Counted from the stretch's first letter, positions 9,099 to 17,143 are shown. The stretch: 64,000 nucleotides of DNA from Glaciecola nitratireducens FR1064 (GCF_000226565.1 NC_016041.1:434001-498000), one strand, 5' to 3'. The notes: generated by a model not told the origin, from the sequence alone. Numbers and translations are program-made.

Positions 9099-9926
9099 CT
9101 AAGCGTGTTTCTCTGCTGCGCTTTGGCTTTCACTAGTAGCCGCGTACCATATCAACAAACCAAACGCGATCTTGTTAACCAAATCAGCAAGGTTGTACAC
9201 TATGTTAAGTGTTTCTTGGTCAGCTGTACCCGTCATATAACCAAGCACGTAACCAATTGGGTATATCGCCCAACCTACCGTCACGATCCAACGCATTGCT
9301 TTGTATGCATATGTTACAGCAGGACTCGCGTTTGCTTCAGCAGCTTTTCCGGCTTCGCCGAAGAAGATTTCATATAGAATATAAAACCAACCCAACATAC
9401 CGATTACAAAGCCTACTGTAATATTTAAATAGCCAGCTTCTGACATGTATCCTGGTATAAGCATCACTAAAGTACCAATTAGTAGACGCCAGAATATTCC
9501 AGCAGATGCTACGCCGATTGCACGCAGTATCAAATAGAATTCAATCATAAGAAGTGGCACTGTTAACAACCAATCTATATACCTATACACGGTAGGTGTC
9601 GATTGCGTAGCAACCCATACATCGCGCATATAGAAATAGTGAACGGCTGCTATGAAAGTTACTAGCGCTGATACTACAAGCGAGGTTTTCCATTTGGCGG
9701 TTACGCCCTGCGTTTCCCAAAGGAAAAATACAGTTGACGCCATTAATGCCATAGAGATTAGCCAAAACGAAATGCCAACAAAATCGTCGGATTCTAAATT
9801 AGCTGCGGCACTTGCAAAGGTGGGTAACATTAATAAAAATAATGCGGTAACCATCATTTTTACATTGACGCTGACGTTGCTCAGCGAGAAGCTTTTTGTT
9901 TTGTTATAAGCGTTTTTTGTAGTCAT
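9099..9926 (-). CDS. Proteorhodopsin, green-absorbing light-driven proton pump
   Basis: A 275-residue, seven-helix retinal protein with an N-terminal signal segment (cleavage expected near ASAAA, residue 40). Residue numbers run exactly 21 above the reference green proteorhodopsin: His96 (=75), proton acceptor Asp118 (=97) in RYIDWLLTVP, Leu126 (=105, the green-tuning residue), proton donor Glu129 (=108) and the retinal Lys252 (=231) in VNKIAFGLL. All are intact, so an outward proton pump is expected. It is the first gene of the retinal cluster, preceded by a 573-nt AT-rich region with a leader hairpin and followed by another hairpin before crtE, suggesting it is expressed above the enzymes. 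The chromophore is supplied by the downstream genes. Confidence 0.97.
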   Translation of the reverse strand: MTTKNAYNKTKSFSLSNVSVNVKMMVTALFLLMLPTFASAAANLESDDFVGISFWLISMALMASTVFFLWETQGVTAKWKTSLVVSALVTFIAAVHYFYMRDVWVATQSTPTVYRYIDWLLTVPLLMIEFYLILRAIGVASAGIFWRLLIGTLVMLIPGYMSEAGYLNITVGFVIGMLGWFYILYEIFFGEAGKAAEANASPAVTYAYKAMRWIVTVGWAIYPIGYVLGYMTGTADQETLNIVYNLADLVNKIAFGLLIWYAATSESQSAAEKHA

Positions 9927-9972
9927 AATTTTTTCTCTGTTTATCCTTTAAAAAAATTTTTATGGTACATGT

Positions 9973-10009
9973 TCATTAGAGGATCTTGTTTCTTGTGTTG
10001 CTCTAATGA
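9973..10009 (-). promoter_or_regulatory. Stem-loop in the proteorhodopsin 5' leader
   Basis: A perfect 9-bp inverted repeat, TCATTAGAG (9973-9981) and CTCTAATGA (10001-10009), with a 19-nt loop, about 47 nt upstream of the proteorhodopsin ATG. If transcription starts near 10019, as the promoter candidate suggests, this hairpin would sit close to the 5' end of the message. A role in mRNA stability or regulation is inference. Confidence 0.45.
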
Positions 10010-10025
10010 CAAATTTCTACGCTCT

Positions 10026-10053
10026 ATTACAAAATTGGTTGAAATATTTACAA
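10026..10053 (-). promoter_or_regulatory. Candidate sigma-70 promoter for proteorhodopsin
   Basis: On the minus strand a TTGTAA box (10048-10053) and a TGTAAT box (10026-10031) are 16 nt apart, placing the start near 10019 and giving a leader of about 90 nt. The boxes are imperfect and the region is AT-rich, so chance matches are possible. Confidence 0.35.
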
Positions 10054-10499
10054 TAAATTTACAAGTTAGCCGGAAAGAATTTTTGACGCGTTTCTCTATA
10101 CCTCAGTGAATTCAGAGCTTATAGCGTTTTCTATAAAATTTAAAATACTATATAAATTGGCGTACTTAAATTTGATCTTTCCAAATTGAAAGTCTCATAT
10201 AACGACTCTTAAGCTTCTAATTTTATTAAAATAAGAGATTTTTGCAGTCAATAATATTGATAAAAGAGCATTTTTATTAATTGAAAAAAATCCTTTCTAA
10301 TATGCACGCACCAGTGTTTTAGGGTGAGAGCAATATTATTAAGTATCGCTCGATTAACAGAATAAGAAGATGATAATAAGAGTCGATTGTAAATAAAGTG
10401 TTAATTTGTTGGGTTGAGAAAGGCTACGCCGCGGTTTTTATTTTTTACTAAAAAACGCGAAACTCGGGTTAACTGTATTCACGCAGTATCAACGCGTCG

Positions 10500-11348
10500 C
10501 TATGCAAATACTAAAGTCTTCGTTTGATGAATAATAACGCGATCTTGTAAGTGATATCGAATACCGTTTGCAAGCGCATTCACTTCACAACGCTTTCCTT
10601 TTCGTACCATATCTTGTGCTGAATCGCTGTGACTAATGCGCAATACTTCCTGTTCAATAATAGGGCCTTCATCAAGGTCTGAAGTTACGTAGTGACATGT
10701 TGCGCCAATTAGCTTTACACCTCTTTCATATGCCTGCTGATAGGGTTTTGCTCCAGCAAATGAAGGTAAGAAACTGTGGTGGATATTGATTGCTTTCCCT
10801 GCGAGTTTTTTGCATAAGTGGTCTGGCACAATTTGCATGAATCGGGCAAGTACCGTTAAGTCAATTTGGTAATGTTCGAGTAATCTTTCAACTTCCTTAA
10901 ACGCTGCTGTTTTGTCCGTAAAATCAATAAAATGAAACGGTACTTTATACCAATCGGCATACTCACGCATGGTTTCATGGTTGGCAATAATGCATGGGAT
11001 ATTGCACCGCAGCTCACCGGTGTGCCATCTATGCAGCACATCAATTAAGCAATGAGACTCTCTGCTGGCCAATAGCGCTACGTTTGCATTTTTTTCAGAA
11101 TCGCTGAGTTTCCAACGCATGTCGTAACGTTCAGCTACTTTGCCAAAAGCATTTACAAAGTCCTCGTGATCCACGGCAATCGATTTCGCATCAATTTCGT
11201 GGCGCATAAAAAAACGATTGAGCTGCAGGTCGGTATGATGACTAGCCTCCAGAATGTTCGCACCATGCTCTGCGAGAAATTGGGAAACAGCCGCCACTAG
11301 TCCGGTTTGGTCGGGACAGTCGATAACGAGACGATAAGTTGAAAGCAA
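10500..11348 (-). CDS. purU: Formyltetrahydrofolate deformylase
   Basis: A 282-residue enzyme that hydrolyses 10-formyl-THF to THF and formate, feeding formate to PurT-type purine synthesis and balancing one-carbon units. An N-terminal ACT domain (residues 1-85, start YRLVIDCPDQTGLVAAVS) precedes the formyltransferase-fold domain with the marks NIHHSFLPSF and GATCHYVTSDLDEGPIIEQ, which contain the catalytic His and Asp. The start is a TTG at 11348 with AGGA 9 nt upstream; no in-frame ATG lies nearby. It is a single gene, divergent from phaB. Confidence 0.93.
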   Translation of the reverse strand: MLSTYRLVIDCPDQTGLVAAVSQFLAEHGANILEASHHTDLQLNRFFMRHEIDAKSIAVDHEDFVNAFGKVAERYDMRWKLSDSEKNANVALLASRESHCLIDVLHRWHTGELRCNIPCIIANHETMREYADWYKVPFHFIDFTDKTAAFKEVERLLEHYQIDLTVLARFMQIVPDHLCKKLAGKAINIHHSFLPSFAGAKPYQQAYERGVKLIGATCHYVTSDLDEGPIIEQEVLRISHSDSAQDMVRKGKRCEVNALANGIRYHLQDRVIIHQTKTLVFA

Positions 11349-11648
11349 AGCAAATTTTCCTTTTGCGTTGATGAAGTGATGTTTTGGATATAAAGTATAC
11401 CGTGGGTGCTTTTTAATTGGTAAGTAATTTTAGTTGTATACCTACATAGCACTTGCTTAATGACAGTTTTCGTTGTGATCTAGGTCAATCCAGTTTGCGG
11501 TAAATGTAGCCGCAAGACTAAAGTCGCATTATTGTCATCCGAACTTTGTACTATAAATGTAGCTTAAAGAATGAGCACGAAAAATAGCGCACAATGATGG
11601 CGCTGTATTTTATATTTAGTAATTTACGTCAGGTAATAGGGAATGGAT
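11349..11648. other. Divergent promoter region between purU and phaB
   Basis: Three hundred bases between divergent genes, presumably with a promoter in each direction. A TTGTCA at 11532-11537 has no well-spaced -10 box; nothing stronger was found. No PhaR-like GCTGC-N3-GCAAC site is visible here, unlike in front of the phasin genes. Confidence 0.35.
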
Positions 11649-12371
11649 ATGACAAGAGTAGCGTTAGTAACAGGTGGAACACGCGGAATTGGTGAAGCGA
11701 TTTGTATAAAGCTTTTTGAAAAAGGATATAAAGTTATTGCCAACTACGGCGGCAACGATGTCAAAGCAGCTGAATTTTCTGAGCGGACCGGAATTCCAAC
11801 AGCAAAATTTGATGTGTCAGACTTTGATGAAACGGCTGCAGGCATAGCGAAAATTGAAAGCGAATATGGCCCGATTGACATATTGGTTAACAACGCCGGT
11901 ATTACTAGAGATGGCACAATGCACAGAATGACTTTTGAACAATGGAACGCAGTTATTCAAACTAACTTGTCTTCTTGCTTCAATACTTGTCGTGCAGTCA
12001 TTGATGGAATGCGCGCAAGAGAGTTTGGCCGCATCATTAACGTTGGTTCTGTAAATGGTCAAGCGGGTCAATATGGACAAGTTAACTATGCAGCCGCTAA
12101 GTCTGGTATTCATGGGTTCACCAAAGCTTTAGCATTAGAAGGGGCGGGCAAGGGGATCACGGTAAATGCCATCGCACCTGGTTATGTTGACACTGATATG
12201 GTGCGAGCTGTGCCTGAAGAAGTGTTGGTGAAAATTATTAAAACAATCCCAGTTGGTCGTTTAGGAAAACCTGAAGATATTGCCAACAGCGTGGCTTTTT
12301 TAGTTGATGACGAATCTGGTTTTATTACAGGCTCTACATTGTCTATAAACGGCGGTCAACATATGTACTAA
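11649..12371 (+). CDS. phaB: Acetoacetyl-CoA reductase (PHB synthesis)
   Basis: A 240-residue short-chain dehydrogenase that reduces acetoacetyl-CoA to (R)-3-hydroxybutyryl-CoA with NADPH, the monomer for PhaC. The cofactor motif is TGGTRGIGEA (residues about 8-17), the NNAG motif follows at about 83, and the catalytic Ser/Tyr/Lys are in NVGSVNG and VNYAAAKSG. The GITRDGTMHRM segment is typical of PhaB rather than FabG. The ATG at 11649 is chosen because AGGGA lies 6 nt upstream; an ATG at 11643 would directly abut that site. Single gene with its own strong terminator. Its usual partner phaA is not in the window. Confidence 0.9.
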   Translation: MTRVALVTGGTRGIGEAICIKLFEKGYKVIANYGGNDVKAAEFSERTGIPTAKFDVSDFDETAAGIAKIESEYGPIDILVNNAGITRDGTMHRMTFEQWNAVIQTNLSSCFNTCRAVIDGMRAREFGRIINVGSVNGQAGQYGQVNYAAAKSGIHGFTKALALEGAGKGITVNAIAPGYVDTDMVRAVPEEVLVKIIKTIPVGRLGKPEDIANSVAFLVDDESGFITGSTLSINGGQHMY

Positions 12372-12459
12372 GCAGTTCTGCATACATTGGCAGGGCTCAT
12401 TGCTCTTTGCGATAGACCCGCTGTAATGCGGCAACGCTTTGAACTGATAAATTAATAGT

Positions 12460-12489
12460 AAAAACGGAGGCCATAGTGCCTCCGTTTTT
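12460..12489. terminator. Bidirectional rho-independent terminator after phaB
   Basis: A perfect 12-bp stem, AAAAACGGAGGC paired with GCCTCCGTTTTT, with a 6-nt loop. The A/T runs at both feet make it work in both directions, ending phaB and the convergent lytic transglycosylase gene. Confidence 0.92.
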
Positions 12490-12531
12490 GAGTTTAGTTT
12501 TCTGTTTATGAGCGAGCTTTTTGCGATATAT

Positions 12532-13794
12532 CTAAAATTCGAGTATCGCATTAAATGTGGTAGTTGAAGGGAACCCATCGGCAATCAACTGATTTCGGCT
12601 TTGAAATTCACGAATGCCAGCTCTGGTCGCGGGGCCGATAATGCCGTCAGCGCCACCAACATCAATACCCATGGAATTTAACTTTCGCTGCATCTGAGCC
12701 ATTTGACTAATGCTATACTTAGGGAGTTCTGGTAGTGGCTTGCTCAATTCATCGTTGCCTAAAATACGATTGGCGAGCTGACCTACCGCAATGCCATAAA
12801 ACTCAGAATTGTTCCAACGTAAAATAACGTTAAAGTTGTGATAAGCCAAAAATGCCGGCCCTTCATGTCCTGCAGGTACAATTAATGTAGATGGAATATC
12901 TGATTCACCGACACTACTGCCATTGGCTTTTGTAATATTCAACTTTGCCCAATGACTGATTGGTTTTTTCTCGTTACTTACACCGGCATAATCGAAATCA
13001 GATGGCAGCACTACTTCACGCCCCCATCGGAGACCGGGTTTCCACCCTAGTTTATTTAAAAAGTTTGCCGCTGACTCAAGTGCGTCTTTTTCACTATTCC
13101 ATAAATCGGCTTTGCCGTCACCGTCGCCGTCAAGCGCATATTTCATGTAAGCGGTGGGCATGAATTGTGTGTGTCCCATTGCCCCAGCCCAAGACCCAAT
13201 CATTTGTTCTTTATTAAGTGATTCGCGATCCATAAGTTTTAATGCAAGCATTAACTCACCGGTGAAATAGCCACTGCGACGAGGGTCACATGCCAGTGTA
13301 GCTAATGAATCAAGTGTAGACATTTTGCCTTTATAATTGCCAAAATTAGTTTCAAGCCCCCAAAATGCCAGTAAATAATGACCAGGTATCCCGTACTTTC
13401 TGGTCAACTCAGCTAAAAACTCTTTTTTCTCGGAGAGTGCCTCGCGGCCCTTCTCAATACGCCATTGATTGACTCTTGCGCTGTAGTAACTAGGGAACGT
13501 TTGAACAAATTCGGGTTGATTGCGATCGTATTCCAACACTTTAGGAATTTGCGTTAAGTTTGGAATTTCAGCTGCTATACGAGCTTCTGACACGCCTTGT
13601 TGCAGCGCAATTTCTGCGAGATTGACTTTACATTCAGCAAAGCTAGGCTGCTTTTCGGCGGCAGGCTCAACCATCGTTTGCGCATGGGACGGTGCTGCTA
13701 TTGAAAGTAAAATTGAAAACGCAGATAGAGACGAAAGCAAAGTTGCTCCTCTCTTCCTGAATGACCTGTTAATGTGAGAAAGCGGTCGAAACAT
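12532..13794 (-). CDS. Lytic murein transglycosylase with C-terminal peptidoglycan-binding domain
   Basis: A 420-residue exported enzyme of the MltB-like (SLT_2) family that cleaves the glycan strands of peptidoglycan with anhydro-muramyl formation. A signal peptide ends near APSHAQ (about residue 39). The catalytic Glu148 sits in AFWGLETNFG, followed by the MltB-type AGAMGHTQFMPTAYMKYALD segment. Residues about 355-420 form a peptidoglycan-binding type 1 domain (QRKLNSMGIDVGGADGIIGP). No lipobox is seen, so it is probably soluble periplasmic rather than a lipoprotein. It is interspersed in the PHB region but has no evident link to it. Confidence 0.9.
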   Translation of the reverse strand: MFRPLSHINRSFRKRGATLLSSLSAFSILLSIAAPSHAQTMVEPAAEKQPSFAECKVNLAEIALQQGVSEARIAAEIPNLTQIPKVLEYDRNQPEFVQTFPSYYSARVNQWRIEKGREALSEKKEFLAELTRKYGIPGHYLLAFWGLETNFGNYKGKMSTLDSLATLACDPRRSGYFTGELMLALKLMDRESLNKEQMIGSWAGAMGHTQFMPTAYMKYALDGDGDGKADLWNSEKDALESAANFLNKLGWKPGLRWGREVVLPSDFDYAGVSNEKKPISHWAKLNITKANGSSVGESDIPSTLIVPAGHEGPAFLAYHNFNVILRWNNSEFYGIAVGQLANRILGNDELSKPLPELPKYSISQMAQMQRKLNSMGIDVGGADGIIGPATRAGIREFQSRNQLIADGFPSTTTFNAILEF

Positions 13795-13898
13795 AATATT
13801 GAGTATTCCCTAATACAAAAAATGTGATTTACGTTGACGAATACAAACGTAGTCAAAACTAGAAGACGAGATTATTACTTATACAGACCATTAAATAC

Positions 13899-13928
13899 AC
13901 AAAAAGTGCGATAGTTCGCACTTTTTGT
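13899..13928. terminator. Rho-independent terminator after phaZ
   Basis: A 13-bp stem ACAAAAAGTGCGA / TCGCACTTTTTGT with a 4-nt loop, T-rich on both sides. It lies between phaZ (whose stop is at 13974, minus strand) and the transglycosylase promoter region, so it mainly ends phaZ. Confidence 0.85.
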
Positions 13929-13973
13929 ATTTTTGCTTAAAAGGTAGTTAAGCCGATAGCGATTTACAATACC

Positions 13974-15191
13974 TTAGGAATACTTATCAATGAACTCAGT
14001 AATCAACGGGCGAATATTCTTACGATACATTGAACCGCTAAATATTCCATAGTGACCTGCACCCGGCTGAAGATGATGTTTACGCATGTTTTTAGGTATG
14101 TTTTGACAAAGATCTTGCGCTGCTTCAGTTTGCCCAATACCGCAAATGTCGTCTTCAGCGCCTTCAACGGTTAGCAGGGGAGTGTTGGTAATTGCATTGA
14201 AATCCACTGGCTTACCATTGTAGGTAATCGTTTTGTTTGCTAGTTCGTTGTTTTTGAATACACGTTCAATCGTTTCTAAATAAAACTCAGCAGGCATATC
14301 AAGAACTGCCATATATTCGTCGTAAAATGCTCTAAAGCGCTCGCTATCTTCGTGTTCACCAAACAGTAAGTTTTGGAAGTATTTTTGGTGTTTTTTCATG
14401 TGGGCTTCTTTGTTCATAGAAATGAACCCGCCTAACTGCATAAATCCAGGATAAACTTCACGCCCTTCGCCGGGGTAACCAACCGGTACTTTCATAATAG
14501 CGACATTTTCAAACCAGCTCATTGGATGCTCGTTTGAAAAATCATTCACGCGCGTTGGATTTTTACTGATATCTATTGGACCAGCCATTAATGTCAGTGA
14601 CTTCGGTATATTTGGATTTTTGTCTTGTGCCATGACTGCGGTTGCAATTAACGCTTGAACAGTCGGCTGACAGATAGCAATTAAATGTGTCTCTGGGCCT
14701 AAGTGATTCATCATCTCAATCAAATAACTGACATAACAATCGAATGAGAACGGGCCTTCTTCTAACGGTACTTCACGAGCGTCCAACCAATCCGTGATAT
14801 ACACTTCATGACTTGGCAATAAGGCCTCCACAGTTCCCTTCAATAAGGTTGAGTGATGCCCAGAAAGCGGTGCAACTAGCAATACTTTGTCTTTGTCAGT
14901 TTGCCCTGCTTTATTAAAATGGATCAGGTTGCAGAATGGCTTTGCGAATACAATTTCATCTTGAACCTTAACTGCTTTACCTTTTATATCAATTGTAGTG
15001 ATATTAAAGCCCAGCTTGTCATAGCGTTGCGTTACTCTCATTGCTGATTCGAGCGTGGCACTTGCAATTCGTCCGCTCCAAGTGTGCGAATAGGGGTTGC
15101 TGGGATGTGAAATAAGCTCATTAACTAAGCGAAAACCTTCACTCATTAACTGTCCACTTTTTGCAAAATAATCGTATGCTTGATAATTCAT
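13974..15191 (-). CDS. phaZ: Intracellular PHB depolymerase
   Basis: A 405-residue alpha/beta-hydrolase of the intracellular PHB depolymerase family (PhaZa1-like), releasing 3-hydroxybutyrate from native PHB granules. The nucleophile is Cys174 in LIAICQPTV, the hallmark of this group, which uses Cys instead of Ser; the catalytic His is in PGAGHYGIFSG near the C-terminus and the Asp is in the EGAEDDICG segment. No signal peptide, in line with cytoplasmic granules. The ATG at 15191 is chosen for AGGAG 5 nt upstream; an upstream in-frame start lacks such a site. It follows the phasin terminator, so it probably has its own promoter. Confidence 0.9.
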   Translation of the reverse strand: MNYQAYDYFAKSGQLMSEGFRLVNELISHPSNPYSHTWSGRIASATLESAMRVTQRYDKLGFNITTIDIKGKAVKVQDEIVFAKPFCNLIHFNKAGQTDKDKVLLVAPLSGHHSTLLKGTVEALLPSHEVYITDWLDAREVPLEEGPFSFDCYVSYLIEMMNHLGPETHLIAICQPTVQALIATAVMAQDKNPNIPKSLTLMAGPIDISKNPTRVNDFSNEHPMSWFENVAIMKVPVGYPGEGREVYPGFMQLGGFISMNKEAHMKKHQKYFQNLLFGEHEDSERFRAFYDEYMAVLDMPAEFYLETIERVFKNNELANKTITYNGKPVDFNAITNTPLLTVEGAEDDICGIGQTEAAQDLCQNIPKNMRKHHLQPGAGHYGIFSGSMYRKNIRPLITEFIDKYS

Positions 15192-15270
15192 CACGTCTCC
15201 TAGTACTTCAATGCCAGCAACGGCGTTGGGCAAATGCTAGATAACTTAGCTCAACAGTTCTTGCTGGGTA

Positions 15271-15317
15271 AAAAAAACTCCAAGTGCTTGGACCATTACA
15301 TCCTTGCGCTTGGAGTT
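15271..15317 (-). terminator. Rho-independent terminator after the phasin genes
   Basis: A 12-bp stem (15276-15287 with 15306-15317, one G-U pair) followed on the minus strand by seven T residues (15271-15277). It ends the phasin transcript 48 nt after the stop at 15365 and separates it from phaZ. Confidence 0.85.
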
Positions 15318-15364
15318 GATTTATATAGTATACAACCCGTATCGGTGTGTATAGATAGAGCTCA

Positions 15365-15715
15365 TTACTTAGCTTTAGCAGCCGCGCTCATTTTAGCAGT
15401 CATCTCTTCACTCAAGCCTTTGATCATTTCGCCAGCTTTAGTTTGAGCGCCAGAAACTAGGGTATACGTTTCTTTTGCTGCTTCAGTTACTGTCTGCTGT
15501 AAACCTTCTAAATACGCTTTTTGCGCTTCAGCAAGGCTTGTTACGTCTTTCTGCTGGCTTGCAGTTTCAGCGAATGAAACACCGCCGCTTAAAAGCGTAG
15601 AGAAAAGTGCATTTTGTTTTTCAGCTAGTGCTTGAAGAGTAGACATGTTTAATGTCGCTAATTCAGTAACAGGCTTCATTGTTTCTTTAAGTTGTTCATT
15701 CATTTGGTCTAACAT
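15365..15715 (-). CDS. Phasin (PHB granule-associated protein)
   Basis: A 116-residue, helix-rich protein of the phasin_2 type. The sequence is a run of amphipathic helices (MNEQLKETMKPVTELATL, then LQALAEKQNALFSTLLSG) with an Ala/Lys-rich C-terminus, and it shares the arrangement 'PVxEL ... QxxFF/LFS' with the neighbouring larger phasin, so the two are paralogues. Phasins coat PHB granules and control their size and number. GGAG lies 7 nt before the ATG. It is the second gene of a two-gene operon, 35 nt after the larger phasin, and ends at a strong terminator. Confidence 0.85.
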   Translation of the reverse strand: MLDQMNEQLKETMKPVTELATLNMSTLQALAEKQNALFSTLLSGGVSFAETASQQKDVTSLAEAQKAYLEGLQQTVTEAAKETYTLVSGAQTKAGEMIKGLSEEMTAKMSAAAKAK

Positions 15716-15750
15716 GATATATCTCCAATATTTAGAAAATTAAGGGGTAA

Positions 15751-16479
15751 TTACGCTTTTGTTTCAACTTCTGTTTGCTTTTCAGGTGTTGCTTTAACAT
15801 CAGTTGTTTTAATTTTTGCCGGTGCTTTTACTTCTTCAGCACTTAGCGTTGCAACTGGCTTCGCCGCAGTCTTAGGAGCTGGCGTTGCTTTCGTTACTGG
15901 CTCCTGTGCTACCGTTTTTGAAACTGACTTCGTCTTGGTAGCTGCTTTGGTCGTTTGTTTTTCCGGCGTTGTCTTTCCTGCTTCGGCAACAGGTTTAGCT
16001 ACTGCCTTCGACGTCTTAGTTGAAGCCGTTTTCGATGCGGTCTTCTTCGCTGGCGCTGCTTTTTTCTCTGGCGCCGCTTTTACTGAAGAAGCCTTTACAG
16101 ACGCTGCCTTTACTGGCTGTCCTTGTGCAACGGCCTTACTGACTTTCTCTTTTGCTGCTTCAGTTGCTGCTGTGATACCAGACTGCATTACATCTGTGTA
16201 CTGCTTTGAGACTGCACTGACGGTGTTATAGGTCACTTTTGAGTTGCTGGTTAAGCGTTCTCTTACCGATTCTGCATATACAGACTGAGCAGCTAAAACG
16301 CCTTGCACTTCAGTTTGTTGTGCAACGGTTTGCATTAACTTCACGCTGTCTTCAACTAGCCCAGAGAAAAATTGGGTTTGTTGCTTAGTCACAGTTTCTA
16401 TCGCTTTTACATTAGCGGCTAACAGCTCATTAACTGGCTGTGATGACTTTTTCATTTGTTCTGAAAATTGACCAAACAT
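15751..16479 (-). CDS. PhaF-like phasin with Lys/Ala-rich histone-like tail
   Basis: A 242-residue protein in two parts: an N-terminal phasin domain (residues 1-115, MFGQFSEQMKKSSQPVNELL...) and a long disordered tail from about residue 120 made of Lys, Ala, Thr, Pro and Val (for example KAAPEKKAAPAKK), resembling the histone H1-like tail of Pseudomonas PhaF. PhaF binds granules and the nucleoid, helping to share granules between daughter cells; the same role here is inference. The ATG at 16479 is supported by AGGAG 7 nt upstream. The promoter in front is flanked by two PhaR-type sites, so it is probably repressed by PhaR until granules form. First gene of the phasin operon. Confidence 0.85.
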   Translation of the reverse strand: MFGQFSEQMKKSSQPVNELLAANVKAIETVTKQQTQFFSGLVEDSVKLMQTVAQQTEVQGVLAAQSVYAESVRERLTSNSKVTYNTVSAVSKQYTDVMQSGITAATEAAKEKVSKAVAQGQPVKAASVKASSVKAAPEKKAAPAKKTASKTASTKTSKAVAKPVAEAGKTTPEKQTTKAATKTKSVSKTVAQEPVTKATPAPKTAAKPVATLSAEEVKAPAKIKTTDVKATPEKQTEVETKA

Positions 16480-16510
16480 ACTCTTTCTCCTGTTTATTTG
16501 ATTAGGCTTT

Positions 16511-16523
16511 GCTGCGTTGCAAC
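16511..16523 (-). promoter_or_regulatory. PhaR operator candidate, promoter-proximal
   Basis: GCTGCGTTGCAAC, TGC-rich and partly palindromic, lying about 10-20 nt downstream of the predicted start of transcription of the phasin operon. A near-identical copy lies 66 nt away. PhaR proteins are known to bind TGC-rich sites at phasin promoters. Confidence 0.6.
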
Positions 16524-16538
16524 ATTTGACATGTTCAA

Positions 16539-16566
16539 ATAATATACGATATCCAGAGAAGATCAA
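16539..16566 (-). promoter_or_regulatory. Sigma-70 promoter of the phasin operon
   Basis: On the minus strand TTGATC (16561-16566) and TATTAT (16539-16544) with a 16-nt spacer, placing the start near 16532, about 50 nt before the ATG of the larger phasin. It lies between the two PhaR operator candidates. Confidence 0.6.
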
Positions 16567-16576
16567 GAAATATTTT

Positions 16577-16589
16577 GCTGCACTGCAAC
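16577..16589 (-). promoter_or_regulatory. PhaR operator candidate, upstream copy
   Basis: GCTGCACTGCAAC, differing from the proximal copy at two central positions, 10 nt upstream of the -35 box. A half-site GTTGCAA also occurs at 16624-16630 near the end of phaR. Confidence 0.6.
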
Positions 16590-16643
16590 ATATTTTTCAT
16601 TTGAATGAGGTGAGTTTAGAGGTGTTGCAATTAATTATATGAT

Positions 16644-17075
16644 TTAGTTGTCTTTTTTGTTTTTTGGGTTCAGGTTCCAGGTTGACATATTTTGCTCCAT
16701 GATTTTTGAAAACATGCCAATAGGACTGTTGTCGACCATATTTTTCATTAGCCCTTGAACTTTATCTTGCTGTGCTATGAACTGCACGATGCTCTGTTCA
16801 AGATATTGTCTAACGAATACTTCCATATCGCTATCATAAAATCGAATAAGCTGTTTGAGCAAAACATCAGTTAATAAAGACTGTTGTTCGTTGGCTTCTG
16901 ATTCACTAATGATTTGCAGTAGTACCGACTTCGTAATGTCCGCTTCAGTTTTTGAATCAACTATTTTGAACTCAGTTCGATCGTTTATCAGAGTCTTGAT
17001 AAAATCTAGATTGACATACTTGCTTTGTGAACTGTCGTACAAACGGCGATTCGGATATTTTTTAATGACGACCAA
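16644..17075 (-). CDS. phaR: Polyhydroxyalkanoate synthesis repressor PhaR
   Basis: A 143-residue regulator with the PHB/PHA accumulation regulator DNA-binding domain at the N-terminus (IKKYPNRRLYDSSQSKYVNLD, residues 4-24, the family signature) and a granule-binding domain in the middle (LLTDVLLKQLIRFYDSDME). PhaR represses phasin genes until it is titrated onto new PHB granules. The start is a TTG at 17075 with AGAGG 5 nt upstream. It sits between the phaC terminator and the phasin promoter, next to its likely operators. The short Asn/Lys-rich C-terminus is not conserved in function as far as known. Confidence 0.92.
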   Translation of the reverse strand: MVVIKKYPNRRLYDSSQSKYVNLDFIKTLINDRTEFKIVDSKTEADITKSVLLQIISESEANEQQSLLTDVLLKQLIRFYDSDMEVFVRQYLEQSIVQFIAQQDKVQGLMKNMVDNSPIGMFSKIMEQNMSTWNLNPKNKKDN

Positions 17076-17143
17076 GATAACCTCTAAGAAATAGTAAACA
17101 ACAAAAGGTAAGGCAAAGCCCTCCCAAAAAACGAGTACAAAAT

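Larger units (their letters stand above)
9927..10499. other. Long AT-rich intergenic region between purU and proteorhodopsin
   Basis: About 570 bases without a gene. The right-hand part holds an imperfect inverted repeat (10430-10440 with 10449-10459, one mismatch, 8-nt loop) just downstream of purU that may end purU transcription, though it lacks a clear U-run. The left-hand part holds the promoter candidate and leader hairpin of proteorhodopsin. The middle (10060-10400) is very AT-rich with no reading frame of note and may hold further regulatory sites. Confidence 0.45.
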
